Part shown: piece by piece, positions 50,823 to 58,797 of the stretch
Numbering within the stretch: position 1 is the first letter of the stretch
Layout: each line of letters opens with the position of its first letter
Origin: Firmicutes bacterium ASF500
GTDB lineage: Bacteria > Bacillota > Clostridia > Oscillospirales > Oscillospiraceae
Direction: 5' to 3'
Assembly (NCBI GenBank): GCA_000492175.2
Contig: CP097573.1
Span: 2,852,001-2,916,000, forward strand
DNA length: 64,000 nucleotides
Program-made: the position numbers and the translations under genes
Notes under the pieces: generated by a model
What the model was told of the DNA's origin: nothing
Database searches by the model: none
What the model saw: the letters and a program-made list of their open reading frames with translations, nothing else

Positions 50823-50909
50823 CAAAAGCGGACCCCCGGAGAGGTAGGATCTCTCTGGGGGTCCGCTTTTTTGCGTGAAACCATGGTCGTTCTCACTCAG
50901 CTCATGGCT
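50823..50909 (-). ncRNA. candidate antisense antitoxin RNA
   Basis: A minus-strand promoter (TTGCAG 50939-50944, 17 bases, TATAAT 50916-50921) should start an RNA near 50909 that runs into the shared terminator hairpin and ends near 50823. It would overlap the 3' end of the toxin mRNA by the whole hairpin, as in fst and txpA systems. No ORF lies in it. Confidence 0.55.
50824..50872. terminator. strong bidirectional terminator shared by toxin mRNA and antisense RNA
   Basis: AAAAGCGGACCCCC-GG-AGAG pairs with CTCT-CT-GGGGGTCCGCTTTT, with T runs on one side and an A run on the other. Confidence 0.9.
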
Positions 50910-50915
50910 GTCGCT

Positions 50916-50944
50916 ATTATATCACATTCCCTCTGTCCCTGCAA
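50916..50944 (-). promoter_or_regulatory. antisense promoter facing the toxin gene
   Basis: Minus strand TTGCAG (50939-50944), 17 bases, TATAAT (50916-50921). Confidence 0.75.
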
Positions 50945-51004
50945 GGGACAATTTTCCCGCGGGAGCGTCTTATTGCATATCTTATCAGGATAGCTAAGCG
51001 TTCT

Positions 51005-51084
51005 GTAGGGGCGGCTATTAGCCGCCCGTTCTATAGCAAAACCCAAATCCCCTAGAGGAGCGGGCGGATAATATCCGCCCCTAC
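51005..51084. repeat. GTAGGG-CCCTAC element, GGCGG(AT)-type
   Basis: GTAGGGGCGGCTATTAGCCGCCC opens and GGGCGGATAATATCCGCCCCTAC closes this 80-bp element, each half a hairpin by itself. The same inner hairpin (GGGCGGAT-ATCCGCCC) occurs at 17884-17903. Confidence 0.88.
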
Positions 51085-51113
51085 AATAAAACCTGAAAAA
51101 TGGGCGTTCTCTT

Positions 51114-51332
51114 TCACCGCCGCTCCCGGTTGTCGGAGCGGCCCACCAGGTAGTCCAGGCTGACGTCGAAGAAGTCAGCGAAGGCGATCAGTCCTTTTAG
51201 GTCAGGCGTTCTGGTGGCGTATTCATAGGCCTGGTAGGAGTTCAGAGCCAAATCGAACTGCTCCGCCATCTCCCGCTGCTTCAACCGGCGCTCATTTCTG
51301 AGAAGCTTTAGCCGGTCACATAATTCCGCCAT
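51114..51332 (-). CDS. XRE-family helix-turn-helix regulator
   Basis: The 72-residue protein is a lambda-repressor-type HTH: LCDRLKLLRNERRLKQREMA, then NSYQAYEYATRTPDLKGLIA and DFFDVSLDYLVGRSD. It consists of the DNA-binding domain only. GGAGGTAAAAAT precedes the ATG at 51332. It is divergent from a small gene, and the shared promoter region carries a dyad, so it probably controls that gene and itself. Confidence 0.9.
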   Translation of the reverse strand: MAELCDRLKLLRNERRLKQREMAEQFDLALNSYQAYEYATRTPDLKGLIAFADFFDVSLDYLVGRSDNRERR

Positions 51333-51351
51333 ATTTTTACCTCCAGACGGC

Positions 51352-51401
51352 TTGACTTTTACCATCATAACGAGTATAATTATAACCACAATCTGATGGT
51401 A
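51352..51401 (+). promoter_or_regulatory. promoter and XRE operator between the divergent genes
   Basis: TTGACT (51352-51357), 17 bases, TATAAT (51375-51380) drives the plus-strand gene. TACCATCA (51360-51367) and TGATGGTA (51394-51401) are a perfect 8-bp inverted pair that brackets the -10 box. Confidence 0.75.
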
Positions 51402-51415
51402 ATAGGAGTGATAAA

Positions 51416-51679
51416 ATGCAGGACCTACTTTCCAAACTGCTGTGGTATAACAGCGAGATATCCGCTCAGGCGGTACAGCTCCGCCGGAGTCTGCCCGGCT
51501 ATGGCGCCGCCAAACGCAGCTATGACGAAGCCTCCGAACAGCTCCGGGCTGTTGTGGGGTATGAGCTGTATGACCAGTACATCACCCGGCTGGGCGCCCT
51601 CCTGGAGTACGAAAATCTGTCCTATTACGCCCTGGGGCTCGGCCTGCGGGAGGCCTTTGTCCGGGAGCTCTGCATGTAG
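51416..51679 (+). CDS. small protein of unknown function (DUF6809-like)
   Basis: The 87-residue helical protein begins MQDLLSKLLWYNSEISAQAV and has AKRSYDEASEQLRAVVGYEL and LEYENLSYYALGLGLREAFV. It resembles small helical proteins common in gut Firmicutes next to XRE regulators; the family name is tentative. TAATAGGAGTGATAAA precedes the ATG. It stops 3 bases before the convergent phosphatase-GNAT gene ends, with no terminator between. Confidence 0.7.
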   Translation: MQDLLSKLLWYNSEISAQAVQLRRSLPGYGAAKRSYDEASEQLRAVVGYELYDQYITRLGALLEYENLSYYALGLGLREAFVRELCM

Positions 51680-51682
51680 CGC

Positions 51683-52837
51683 TCACCGGTCGTAGCCGAT
51701 GTATTTCTCCAAAATATCCAGGGGGACGGCGCTGTTTTCCTCCTCGCCGATCTTGACGAAGCCGTGCTTTTGATAGAACCGCTGGGCCCGCTGGTTATAG
51801 GGGGCGCACCGCAGGCGGAGCTTGTCCCGGCCCATGGGCCGGAAGATGGCCACCGCCTGACCGATAAGCTGGACGCCCAAGCCGTACCCCCGGCGCTGGG
51901 GGACGATGTAGCAGAAGGGGATATACCCGGCGTTGTCCGCCTGATACCGCTCCCCGTCCAGCTGGAGGACGCCGGCGATCTGGTCCCCGGCCATAGCCAC
52001 GGTCACCCCCCAGGGGGTCTGGGACAGGCAGTCCTCCGCTCCCCGGAGGAAGGCTTCCCCGTCGAAGGGGACCTCCGTCCCATGGGTGCAGGTCCAGGCG
52101 TCCCGGCGGGCCTCCAGATAGACCTCCCGCTCCTTCTCCCAGTCGATGGGCCGGTACCAGAGGTTGATATCCACCTTCTTGCTCCCGTCCCTGCGCCACC
52201 AGGCCTGCCGGGCCAGGGTGGAGATCTCCTCGGGCAGGTGGGAGTTGTCCAGCTCATAGTCGATGGTCAGCCGCTCCCCGTCGAAGGCCAGCTTGGTCAC
52301 CGCCGTGTTGTCCCCGTGGGGGACCGAGGGCCAGTCCGCCTCGGGCAGTCCCTTGATTCGGGAGAGCAGCTGGCGGATGGCCATACCGTGGCTGAACAGG
52401 GCGATGGTCTGATCGGGGTACTGGGCCGCGATGCGGCGCACCGTCCCCTCCAGCCGGTCCCCCAGCTGATGGAAGCCCTCCCCGTTGGGAGCCTGCCAGG
52501 TGGGGTCGTCGGTGTCAAAGCGGGTCAGCTCCTCCAGGAAGTCGTGCCGGGCCTGCCCCCAGGTCACATCCTCCCAGTCCCCCAGATTGATCTCCCGCAG
52601 GCCGGGGGCGGTGTTCAGGGGCAGGTTCTTCGGTATGTAGACGGCCCGGGCGGTGGTCATGGTGCGGTACAGGTCGCTGGACCAGACCGCGTCAATCTGG
52701 ATGTCCTGGAACCGCTTTTCCAGCGCTTTGATCTGGGCAAAGCCGTTGTCTGTGATGAGCGCGTTGTACCAGCCGTGGATCCGGCGGTACAGGTTGCCCT
52801 CCGCCTCGGCGTGGCGGATGAGATAGATGGTTGTCAT
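51683..52837 (-). CDS. histidine phosphatase-GNAT acetyltransferase fusion
   Basis: The 384-residue protein joins a histidine phosphatase domain (1-215: MTTIYLIRHAEAEGN with the RHA motif, VWSSDLYRTMTTARAVY, ALFSHGMAIRQLL with the second His) to a GNAT domain (about 225-384: VAMAGDQIAGVLQL, VPQRRGYGLGVQLIGQAVAI with the acetyl-CoA loop, NQRAQRFYQKHGFVKIGEE). All phosphatase catalytic residues are seen. Both substrates are unknown. The ATG lies 4 bases after the DUF1622 stop. Confidence 0.93.
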   Translation of the reverse strand: MTTIYLIRHAEAEGNLYRRIHGWYNALITDNGFAQIKALEKRFQDIQIDAVWSSDLYRTMTTARAVYIPKNLPLNTAPGLREINLGDWEDVTWGQARHDFLEELTRFDTDDPTWQAPNGEGFHQLGDRLEGTVRRIAAQYPDQTIALFSHGMAIRQLLSRIKGLPEADWPSVPHGDNTAVTKLAFDGERLTIDYELDNSHLPEEISTLARQAWWRRDGSKKVDINLWYRPIDWEKEREVYLEARRDAWTCTHGTEVPFDGEAFLRGAEDCLSQTPWGVTVAMAGDQIAGVLQLDGERYQADNAGYIPFCYIVPQRRGYGLGVQLIGQAVAIFRPMGRDKLRLRCAPYNQRAQRFYQKHGFVKIGEEENSAVPLDILEKYIGYDR

Positions 52838-52841
52838 GGGA

Positions 52842-53156
52842 TCAGTCCTTTTTCATTTCAAAGTGAATCAGCAGGGACAGCAGGGCCCGCAGGAGAATCA
52901 CCGCCCCCAGGACCATCAGCTCGTTCAGGTCCCGGACCAGCACGGTCTTTAAAATCTCGGCGGCCATTTTAAATTCCAGACTGGTGGCAAGTCCCTCGGC
53001 CAGCTGGAATTTGATATTTTTTGGGGTGCGGGTGACCATCCCCACGCAGTACAGCCAGAAGGCATGGACCGCGGTGACGGCCACCACGAAAATGCCCATC
53101 AGCTCACAGGCGGAGATGATGGTGGGCAGACACTGCTCAATGATGTGTTCCAGCAC
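52842..53156 (-). CDS. DUF1622 small membrane protein
   Basis: The 104-residue protein has two to three helices (IISACELMGIFVVAVTAVHA, LMVLGAVILLRALLSLLIHF) and the DUF1622 middle (FQLAEGLATSLEFKMAAEIL, LNELMVLGAVI). The GTG at 53156 is chosen because AAGGAAGGAAGGG lies 7 bases upstream; GTG 53189 would add 11 charged residues. It lies 63 bases after pyrD. Confidence 0.85.
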   Translation of the reverse strand: MLEHIIEQCLPTIISACELMGIFVVAVTAVHAFWLYCVGMVTRTPKNIKFQLAEGLATSLEFKMAAEILKTVLVRDLNELMVLGAVILLRALLSLLIHFEMKKD

Positions 53157-53219
53157 AGGGACACCCTTCCTTCCTTTTTCACGGTCCACCTATAGGGGCG
53201 AACAGGACACACCCCGGCG

Positions 53220-54134
53220 TCACCAGGGCTTCACCCCTCCGGTGAGCTCCGACACGGCGGACAGCCCCTGATGGGCGGCGATCTCCGCCAAACCGTCCCG
53301 GACCTTCAGGGGGGCGAAGGGGTCGGCGAACAGGGCGGTGCCCACCGCCACGGCGGAGGCCCCGGCCAGCATCAGCTGAGCTCCGTCCTCCCCCTTGGAC
53401 ACGCCCCCCATGCCCAGGATGGGCAGGGAGACCGCCTGGGACACCTCCCACACCATCCGCACCGCCACCGGCAGTACGGCGGGGCCGGACAGCCCTCCGG
53501 TGTTCATCCGCAGAATGGGGCGGCGGGTGTTTACGTCAATGCGCATCCCCCGGATGGTGTTGATGAGGGACAGGGCGTCCGCCCCGGCTCCCTCCACCGC
53601 CTTGGCGATCTCGGTGATATCCGTCACGTTGGGGGACAGCTTCACCATCACAGGCACGCCTCCGGCGTGCTTTTTTGCCTCCTCCGTCACCTCTGCGGCC
53701 AGCTCGGGCCGGGTGCCGTAGGCCAGCCCCCCCGCCTTCACGTTGGGGCAGGAGATATTTACCTCGATCATGTCCACCCCGGCGGCGGACAGCTTCGCGC
53801 ACATAATTCCGTACTCCTCCGGGGTGTTGCCGGAGATGTTGGCGATTACCTTGGTGTCAAATTTCCGCAGGAAGGGCAGCTCTTCGGCAATGAAAGCGTC
53901 TACCCCGGGGTTTTCCAGGCCCACGGAGTTGAGAATACCCATGGGGGTCTCGGCAATGCGGGGGGCGGGGTTGCCCGTCCGGGGGTACAGGGTGAGGCCC
54001 TTGGCGCAGACGCCGCCCAGCTCCCCCAGGTCATAGAACTGGCTGTACTCCCGGCCGAAGCCGAAGGTCCCCGAGGCCACCACCACCGGGTTTTTCAGCG
54101 TCACACCGGCCAGCTTGACGGACATATCAGGCAT
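53220..54134 (-). CDS. pyrD: dihydroorotate dehydrogenase B, catalytic subunit
   Basis: The 304-residue protein has the class 1B pattern: LKNPVVVASGTFGFGREYSQ, GLTLYPRTGNPAPRIAETPM, NISGNTPEEY, EVNISCPNVKAGG with the catalytic Cys, MGGVSKGEDGAQLMLAGASA. FMN-bound PyrD works with the PyrK electron-transfer subunit and uses NAD+. It overlaps pyrK by 8 bases. Confidence 0.98.
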   Translation of the reverse strand: MPDMSVKLAGVTLKNPVVVASGTFGFGREYSQFYDLGELGGVCAKGLTLYPRTGNPAPRIAETPMGILNSVGLENPGVDAFIAEELPFLRKFDTKVIANISGNTPEEYGIMCAKLSAAGVDMIEVNISCPNVKAGGLAYGTRPELAAEVTEEAKKHAGGVPVMVKLSPNVTDITEIAKAVEGAGADALSLINTIRGMRIDVNTRRPILRMNTGGLSGPAVLPVAVRMVWEVSQAVSLPILGMGGVSKGEDGAQLMLAGASAVAVGTALFADPFAPLKVRDGLAEIAAHQGLSAVSELTGGVKPW

Positions 54135-54912
54135 CCCAGTCCACCTCCTCCGCGTTGAACACCGGGCCGTCCTTGCACACGTGCCTGACGCTCCCGTCCT
54201 TCATGCCGCAGGAGCACACCAGGCACGCCCCCACGCCGCAGCCCATCCGCTCCTCCATGGACACCTGGCAGGGCACGCCGAACTCGGCGGAAACCTTCGC
54301 CACGCTTTTCAGCATAGGCTTGGGCCCGCAGGCCAGGACGGCGGTGTAGCTCCGGTCCCGTTCCAAGATGTCCCGGACCTGGGCGTCCACAAAGCCGTGA
54401 CGGCCCAGCGTGCCGTCGTCGGTACAGATATAGGTCTGCTCACAGTGGTCCTGGAACCGGCTGGTGACGGCGGGAAAGGCCTTGGCCCCTGTGCGGAAGC
54501 CCAGCACCGCCGTCCGGGGCCATTGCAGGCATTCCCCGTATTGCATCAGCGGCGGGACGCCGATGCCGCCCCCCACCAGGAGGTAGCGTCCCGGCTGAGC
54601 GGCGTCAAAGCCATTGCCCAGGGGGCCCATCACATCCAGCTCGTCCCCCACCTTCCTCCGGGACAGCCATTCCGTGCCCTCTCCCCGGACCTCGAAGATC
54701 AGGGTGGCCAGGTCCTCCGGCTCGTCCGGCACGGCGCAGGCCACCGAAATGGGGCGGCGGAGCAGCTGGCCGTCTCCGCATTTGATATGCAGGAACTGCC
54801 CGCCCCGCAGGCCGTGCTTCTCCACCATCTTACCGACTTCCAACACCATCCAGAAGGTAACGGCGTCCAGCTGGGTCATTTCAACAATTCTGCACTTGCT
54901 CTCTATGTTCAT
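54127..54912 (-). CDS. pyrK: dihydroorotate dehydrogenase B, electron-transfer subunit
   Basis: The 261-residue protein has an FAD domain (RRPISVACAVPD), an NAD domain (LLVGGGIGVPPL, AVLACGPKPMLKSVAK) and the [2Fe-2S] site ERMGCGVGACLVCSCGMKDG plus a fourth Cys in RHVCKDGP. It passes electrons from PyrD to NAD+. It follows the zinc-ribbon gene by 6 bases. Confidence 0.97.
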   Translation of the reverse strand: MNIESKCRIVEMTQLDAVTFWMVLEVGKMVEKHGLRGGQFLHIKCGDGQLLRRPISVACAVPDEPEDLATLIFEVRGEGTEWLSRRKVGDELDVMGPLGNGFDAAQPGRYLLVGGGIGVPPLMQYGECLQWPRTAVLGFRTGAKAFPAVTSRFQDHCEQTYICTDDGTLGRHGFVDAQVRDILERDRSYTAVLACGPKPMLKSVAKVSAEFGVPCQVSMEERMGCGVGACLVCSCGMKDGSVRHVCKDGPVFNAEEVDWDA

Positions 54913-54918
54913 GGGGGA

Positions 54919-55380
54919 TCACCCTCCGCGTAAGTTTTGTTTGATGGCCCTGGGGTCAATAAACTTGGGGTTCATAAATTTTACCTGTCCGCACTGCTCG
55001 CACTGGAACACCGCCAGCTCCATAGCCCCGGCGATGATGTTGGGCCAATCGCCCGTAAAGAAACCCTGGCGTCCCAGCTGGAACTCGGACACGCTCACCG
55101 GCGTCATGGGCTGGCCGCAGCAGCTCATCAGCTTTCCCAGGCGCTCCTGCTCGGCGTTTATCTCGTCCAGCTCCTTCTGTTCCCGCTCCAGAAAAGCCTG
55201 GACAAGCTCTGGCTCAACAGGACTGCCCTTCTCCACCAGGTCCCGGCACCGCAGCGCCTGCGGCGCGTCTTGATACTTCTTCCGGCAGTCCTGACACACC
55301 GGCTGGCTGATGTTTCCGCACACAAGGCTGTCGTTGAACAGCCCCAATTTCTTGCCGCAAAACGCGCATTGCTCCGCCAT
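54919..55380 (-). CDS. zinc-ribbon protein inside the pyr operon, unknown function
   Basis: The 153-residue protein has two Cys pairs at the N-terminus (EQCAFCGKKLGLFNDSLVCG, then VCQDCRKKY), a helical linker (LEREQKELDEINAEQERLGK), a CCGQ pair and a second ribbon FQCEQCGQVKFMNPK at the C-terminus. It may bind nucleic acid or act as a metal-dependent scaffold. Start 55380 follows AAAGGAGTTTGCCT. Its place between pyrF and pyrK with 6- and 19-base gaps is unusual. Confidence 0.8.
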   Translation of the reverse strand: MAEQCAFCGKKLGLFNDSLVCGNISQPVCQDCRKKYQDAPQALRCRDLVEKGSPVEPELVQAFLEREQKELDEINAEQERLGKLMSCCGQPMTPVSVSEFQLGRQGFFTGDWPNIIAGAMELAVFQCEQCGQVKFMNPKFIDPRAIKQNLRGG

Positions 55381-55399
55381 AGGCAAACTCCTTTCGCCG

Positions 55400-56323
55400 T
55401 TACACGATGGTCACAAACTGCTTGATGTCGTCCCGCATTTTGAGGGCGGCGTTCCGGGCGGCCTGGGCGAAGTCGCGGCCGTCGCCGCCGGTCTTCTGCC
55501 AGGCGCACATGATGCCCCGGGAGGAATTCACGATAGCCCCGTGGCCGTATTTGTCAAAGGCGAACTTCACATCCTCCGCCGTGCCCCCCTGGGCGCCGTA
55601 GCCGGGGACCAGGAAGAAGGTCTTTTCCAGCCGCTTGCGCAGGGCCCGGATGTCGGAGGGGTAGGTGGCCCCGGTGACCGCCCCGGCCATGGTGTAGCCG
55701 TATTTGCCCTCAGTCCCGGCGGCGATGCGCTCGTTGAGGTCGCCCATCACCTCATACACCTGCCGGTCCCCGGCGAGGATATCCTGGAGCTCCCCGGAGC
55801 CCGGGTTGGAGGTTTTCACCAGCACAAACACGCACTTGTCCTCCCCCTTGGCCGCCTCCAGGAAGGGCTTGATGGAATCGGAGCCCATGTAGCCGTTGAG
55901 GGTGACGCAGTCGGCATCGAAGCTCTTGAACTGCCCCCCCTCGATCTTCGCCCCGGACAGCCAGCCCTCGGCGTAGGCGGCGGCGGTGGAGCCGATGTCC
56001 CCCCGCTTGATGTCGGCGATGACAAAGAGGCCCTTCTCCTTGGCGTAGCGAATGGTGCGCTCCAGTACCTCTATCCCCTGCCAGCCCAGGTTCTCATAAT
56101 AAGCCGCCTGGGGCTTTACCGCCGGGACGATGTCGCACAGGGCGTCGACCAGCCCTGTGTTGAACTGCCAGATGGCCTCCGCCGCCCCCTTGAGCCCTAC
56201 GCCGTGCTCCTCAAAGGCGGCTGCGCGGATGTGCTCCGGCACATACTCAATGCGGGCGTCCAGCCCCGCCACGGTGGGATTCTTCATCGCTCGGATTTTA
56301 TCCTGTAAAACGTCAAATGACAT
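55400..56323 (-). CDS. pyrF: orotidine 5'-phosphate decarboxylase, type 2
   Basis: The 307-residue enzyme has the long form typical of type 2 PyrF: NPTVAGLDARIEYVPEHIRA, IADIKRGDIGSTAAAYAEGW with the Asp-Lys-Asp catalytic set, VTLNGYMGSDSIKPFLEAAK and YGAQGGTAEDVKFAF. It makes UMP from OMP. ATG 56323 is chosen for ribosome-site spacing; ATG 56332 adds three residues. Confidence 0.96.
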   Translation of the reverse strand: MSFDVLQDKIRAMKNPTVAGLDARIEYVPEHIRAAAFEEHGVGLKGAAEAIWQFNTGLVDALCDIVPAVKPQAAYYENLGWQGIEVLERTIRYAKEKGLFVIADIKRGDIGSTAAAYAEGWLSGAKIEGGQFKSFDADCVTLNGYMGSDSIKPFLEAAKGEDKCVFVLVKTSNPGSGELQDILAGDRQVYEVMGDLNERIAAGTEGKYGYTMAGAVTGATYPSDIRALRKRLEKTFFLVPGYGAQGGTAEDVKFAFDKYGHGAIVNSSRGIMCAWQKTGGDGRDFAQAARNAALKMRDDIKQFVTIV

Positions 56324-56360
56324 TTGTCTCATTCCCTTCCGAATTTATGCTCTCTTCTGT

Positions 56361-56437
56361 GTAGGGCGTGACCACCGGGCACGCCGTTTTTCAGGGTATG
56401 TAGGTCCTCCCAATACGGCGCGCCCCGCGATTCGGCG
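56361..56437. repeat. degenerate GTAGGG element between pyrC and pyrF
   Basis: It starts GTAGGGCGTGACCACCGGGC and ends near CGGCGCGCCCCGCGATTCGG without a CCCTAC end; a worn copy of the family. Confidence 0.65.
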
Positions 56438-57718
56438 TTATACCCCGTCCCGATAAATGACCTCGCCCTTGACGATGGTGTATTTCACCCGGCCCTTGAC
56501 CCTTCGGCCGGCAAAGGGGGTGTTGCGGGCCTTGGATGCGAAAAGGAGGGGGTCCACAGTCCACTCCTCGTCCGCGTCGAAGATAACCAGGTCGGCGGTA
56601 GCGCCCAAGGACATATGTCCCCGTGCCAGGCGGAGCAGGTCGGCGGGGTTGGTGGACATCCGCTGAATGATGGCGGGAAGCTCCATTTTCCCGGTGTGGT
56701 ACAGCTGCGTGAGGGTCACGGCCAGGCCGGTTTCCAGGCCGATCATCCCGCTGGGGGCCCGGCTGAGGGGGCGGGACTTCTCGTCCACCGAATGGGGGGC
56801 GTGGTCGGTGGCAATCACGTCGATGGTGCCGTCCTTCAATCCGGCGATGATGCCCTGGACATCCTTCTGGGTGCGCAGGGGCGGGTTGACCCGGGCCATA
56901 GCACCCATATTCAAAACCTCGTCCTCGGTGAGGGTGAAGTACTGGGGGCAGGTCTCGCAGGTGATAAGCACCCCCTTTTTCTTCATCCTGCGGATGATGT
57001 CCACGCTCTTGGCGGTGGAGACGTGGCAGATATGGACCCGCCCGCCGGTCTCCTCGGCCAGCATGGCGTCCCGCATGACCATAATCTCCTCGGCGATGGC
57101 GGGCCTGCCCTCCAGCCACAGCTGGCGGGAGACGCTGCCCTCGTTCACCGCCCGCCCGGCCACCATGGAGGTGTCCTCGCAGTGGCACAGCACGGGCAGC
57201 TCCAGCTGCCGGGCCCGGATGAGGGTGTCCCGCATCAGGTTGGCGTTGTCCACGTTGCTCCCGTCGTCGGACAGGGCGACGGCCCCCGCCTGCTTCAGTG
57301 CCTCGGCGTCGGTGGGCTCCTCCCCCCGCAGGCCCTGGGAGAGAGCGGCGATGGGATACACCCCCACCCCGTTGGCCTCCTTGGCCCGGTTATAGACATA
57401 GGATACCAGCTCCGGGCAGTCGATGGCGGGGCTGGTGTTGGCCATACAGGCCACCGAGGTGACGCCCCCCCGGGCGGCGGCGGCGCAGCCGGTGATAATG
57501 TCCTCCTTATAGGTCAGGCCCGGGTCCCGGAGATGGACGTGCATATCCACCAGTCCCGGGGACACAAACAGCCCCGCGGCGTCAATCACCTGGTCCGCCT
57601 CACAGTCCAGCCCGTGCTCCATCAGACTGATCCGTCCATTTTCCACCAGAACGTCCTGCATCAGGACCGTCCCCGTCACCGGATGGATCACTCTGCCATT
57701 CAGAATCAAAAGTCTCAT
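56438..57718 (-). CDS. pyrC: dihydroorotase
   Basis: The 426-residue amidohydrolase has GLVDMHVHLRDPGLTYKEDI (HxH metal ligands), VALSDDGSNVDN, LPVLCHCEDTSM, VHICHVSTAKSVDIIR and DVIATDHAPHSVDEKS. This is the class I form of Gram-positive pyr operons. It is the first gene of the operon; no pyrR or carAB is in the window and no PyrR attenuator was recognised in the short leader. Confidence 0.97.
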   Translation of the reverse strand: MRLLILNGRVIHPVTGTVLMQDVLVENGRISLMEHGLDCEADQVIDAAGLFVSPGLVDMHVHLRDPGLTYKEDIITGCAAAARGGVTSVACMANTSPAIDCPELVSYVYNRAKEANGVGVYPIAALSQGLRGEEPTDAEALKQAGAVALSDDGSNVDNANLMRDTLIRARQLELPVLCHCEDTSMVAGRAVNEGSVSRQLWLEGRPAIAEEIMVMRDAMLAEETGGRVHICHVSTAKSVDIIRRMKKKGVLITCETCPQYFTLTEDEVLNMGAMARVNPPLRTQKDVQGIIAGLKDGTIDVIATDHAPHSVDEKSRPLSRAPSGMIGLETGLAVTLTQLYHTGKMELPAIIQRMSTNPADLLRLARGHMSLGATADLVIFDADEEWTVDPLLFASKARNTPFAGRRVKGRVKYTIVKGEVIYRDGV

Positions 57719-57797
57719 ACGCTTCCTCCGGAAATTTTTTTATCTCCTCTTCTCCCCAACGCGCCGCCGATACCGGCGCATAGTCACCTTATATTAA

Positions 57798-57826
57798 ATT
57801 ATAGCGGAAGATGCAGGATTTAGCAA
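57798..57826 (-). promoter_or_regulatory. promoter of the pyr operon
   Basis: Minus strand TTGCTA (57821-57826), 17 bases, TATAAT (57798-57803). Confidence 0.78.
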
Positions 57827-57904
57827 CGTTTTTTTCGAATTTTCGGGGCAAGCTATCCGCAGCGGAGAGGAAGTTTCCTTCTCCGGGAAAAAGGAGGGAA
57901 AAAT

Positions 57905-58099
57905 ATGTGCGATAGCTCCTACAGCTGCCACGGGACCGGCGCGTTTCTCATGGGCGCGGTGGCCGGTATGGCCGCCGGCGCAGCCCTGAACGCCGCTATG
58001 ACGCCGTCCTCCACCCGCCAGATCAAGCGGGCCGCTCACAGGGCCGCCAAGCGGGTCAACGAGGCCGTGGACCACCTGGCCGACGCGATGGATATGTAG
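57905..58099 (+). CDS. small YtxH-like protein
   Basis: The 64-residue protein has a Gly/Ala-rich hydrophobic stretch (GAFLMGAVAGMAAGAALNAA) followed by a basic amphipathic helix (RQIKRAAHRAAKRVNEAVDH). It looks like a YtxH-type or glycine-zipper membrane-associated small protein. AAAGGAGGGAAAAAT precedes the ATG. Confidence 0.75.
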   Translation: MCDSSYSCHGTGAFLMGAVAGMAAGAALNAAMTPSSTRQIKRAAHRAAKRVNEAVDHLADAMDM

Positions 58100-58106
58100 A
58101 CAGACA

Positions 58107-58139
58107 CAGCGTCCCGACGGCACGACCGGCGGGACGCTG
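58107..58139. terminator. hairpin between the small protein and Nudix genes
   Basis: CAGCGTCCCG and CGGGACGCTG around a 13-base loop between convergent genes; no long T run, so a moderate terminator. Confidence 0.6.
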
Positions 58140-58149
58140 CTATCATCTG

Positions 58150-58797
58150 TCAGTCAAGGGCGGGCGGCGGGAAGCCCCCGCTTTGGGCAATTTGAATCAA
58201 ATTGCGGGTGATCCGCCCGGTGAGCCCCCAAATGGCCCGCCCCTGCCAGGGGTAGACGGGGACGTTCTCATGTCCTAGCTGCCACTGGTAGTCCCGGGGG
58301 ATACCGATGAGCTCATAGGGGAAGCTCTCCGCCGGGGTGGGGATCAGGTCGTACTCATAGACGATGGACTCCGCCTCCAGCAGGTGGGACAGGGGGACGA
58401 AAAACACCTGGTCCACCTCGGCGGGGCTGGGGCGCATATCCGCCAGGGCGGCGGCATCCACCAGGCCCAGGACGGGCTGCATCAGGAAGCTGGCCCGGTG
58501 GGCGATGAAGTCCAGCCGGCCCAGCAGCTGGATTTTCTCCGGCGGAATGGACAGCTCCTCATAGGTCTCACGCAGGGCGCACTCCTCGGGGGTCTCCCCC
58601 GCCTCCATCCGGCCCCCGGGGAAGCAGACCTCCCCCGGCTGACGGCGCAGCGTCCTGGCCCGGACCTCATAGAGCAGATGGAGCGCCCCGTCCCGCTCCA
58701 CCAGCGGTACCAGCACCGCGTAGGTCCGGCGGGAATCCATCAGGCCGGGGGTGCGGGCCCGCAGGGCGCGTGCCAGGGCGTTCAGGTCAAAGCTCAT
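58150..58797 (-). CDS. Nudix hydrolase (CoA pyrophosphatase-like)
   Basis: The 215-residue protein has [40 protein letters not shown] and the Nudix box [20 protein letters not shown] followed by ELSI, with the [13 protein letters not shown] stretch typical of the NUDT7/YeaB CoA-diphosphatase group. The last Gly of the box is Ser. It overlaps the CAT-like gene by 4 bases (ATGA). Confidence 0.9.
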   Translation of the reverse strand: MSFDLNALARALRARTPGLMDSRRTYAVLVPLVERDGALHLLYEVRARTLRRQPGEVCFPGGRMEAGETPEECALRETYEELSIPPEKIQLLGRLDFIAHRASFLMQPVLGLVDAAALADMRPSPAEVDQVFFVPLSHLLEAESIVYEYDLIPTPAESFPYELIGIPRDYQWQLGHENVPVYPWQGRAIWGLTGRITRNLIQIAQSGGFPPPALD

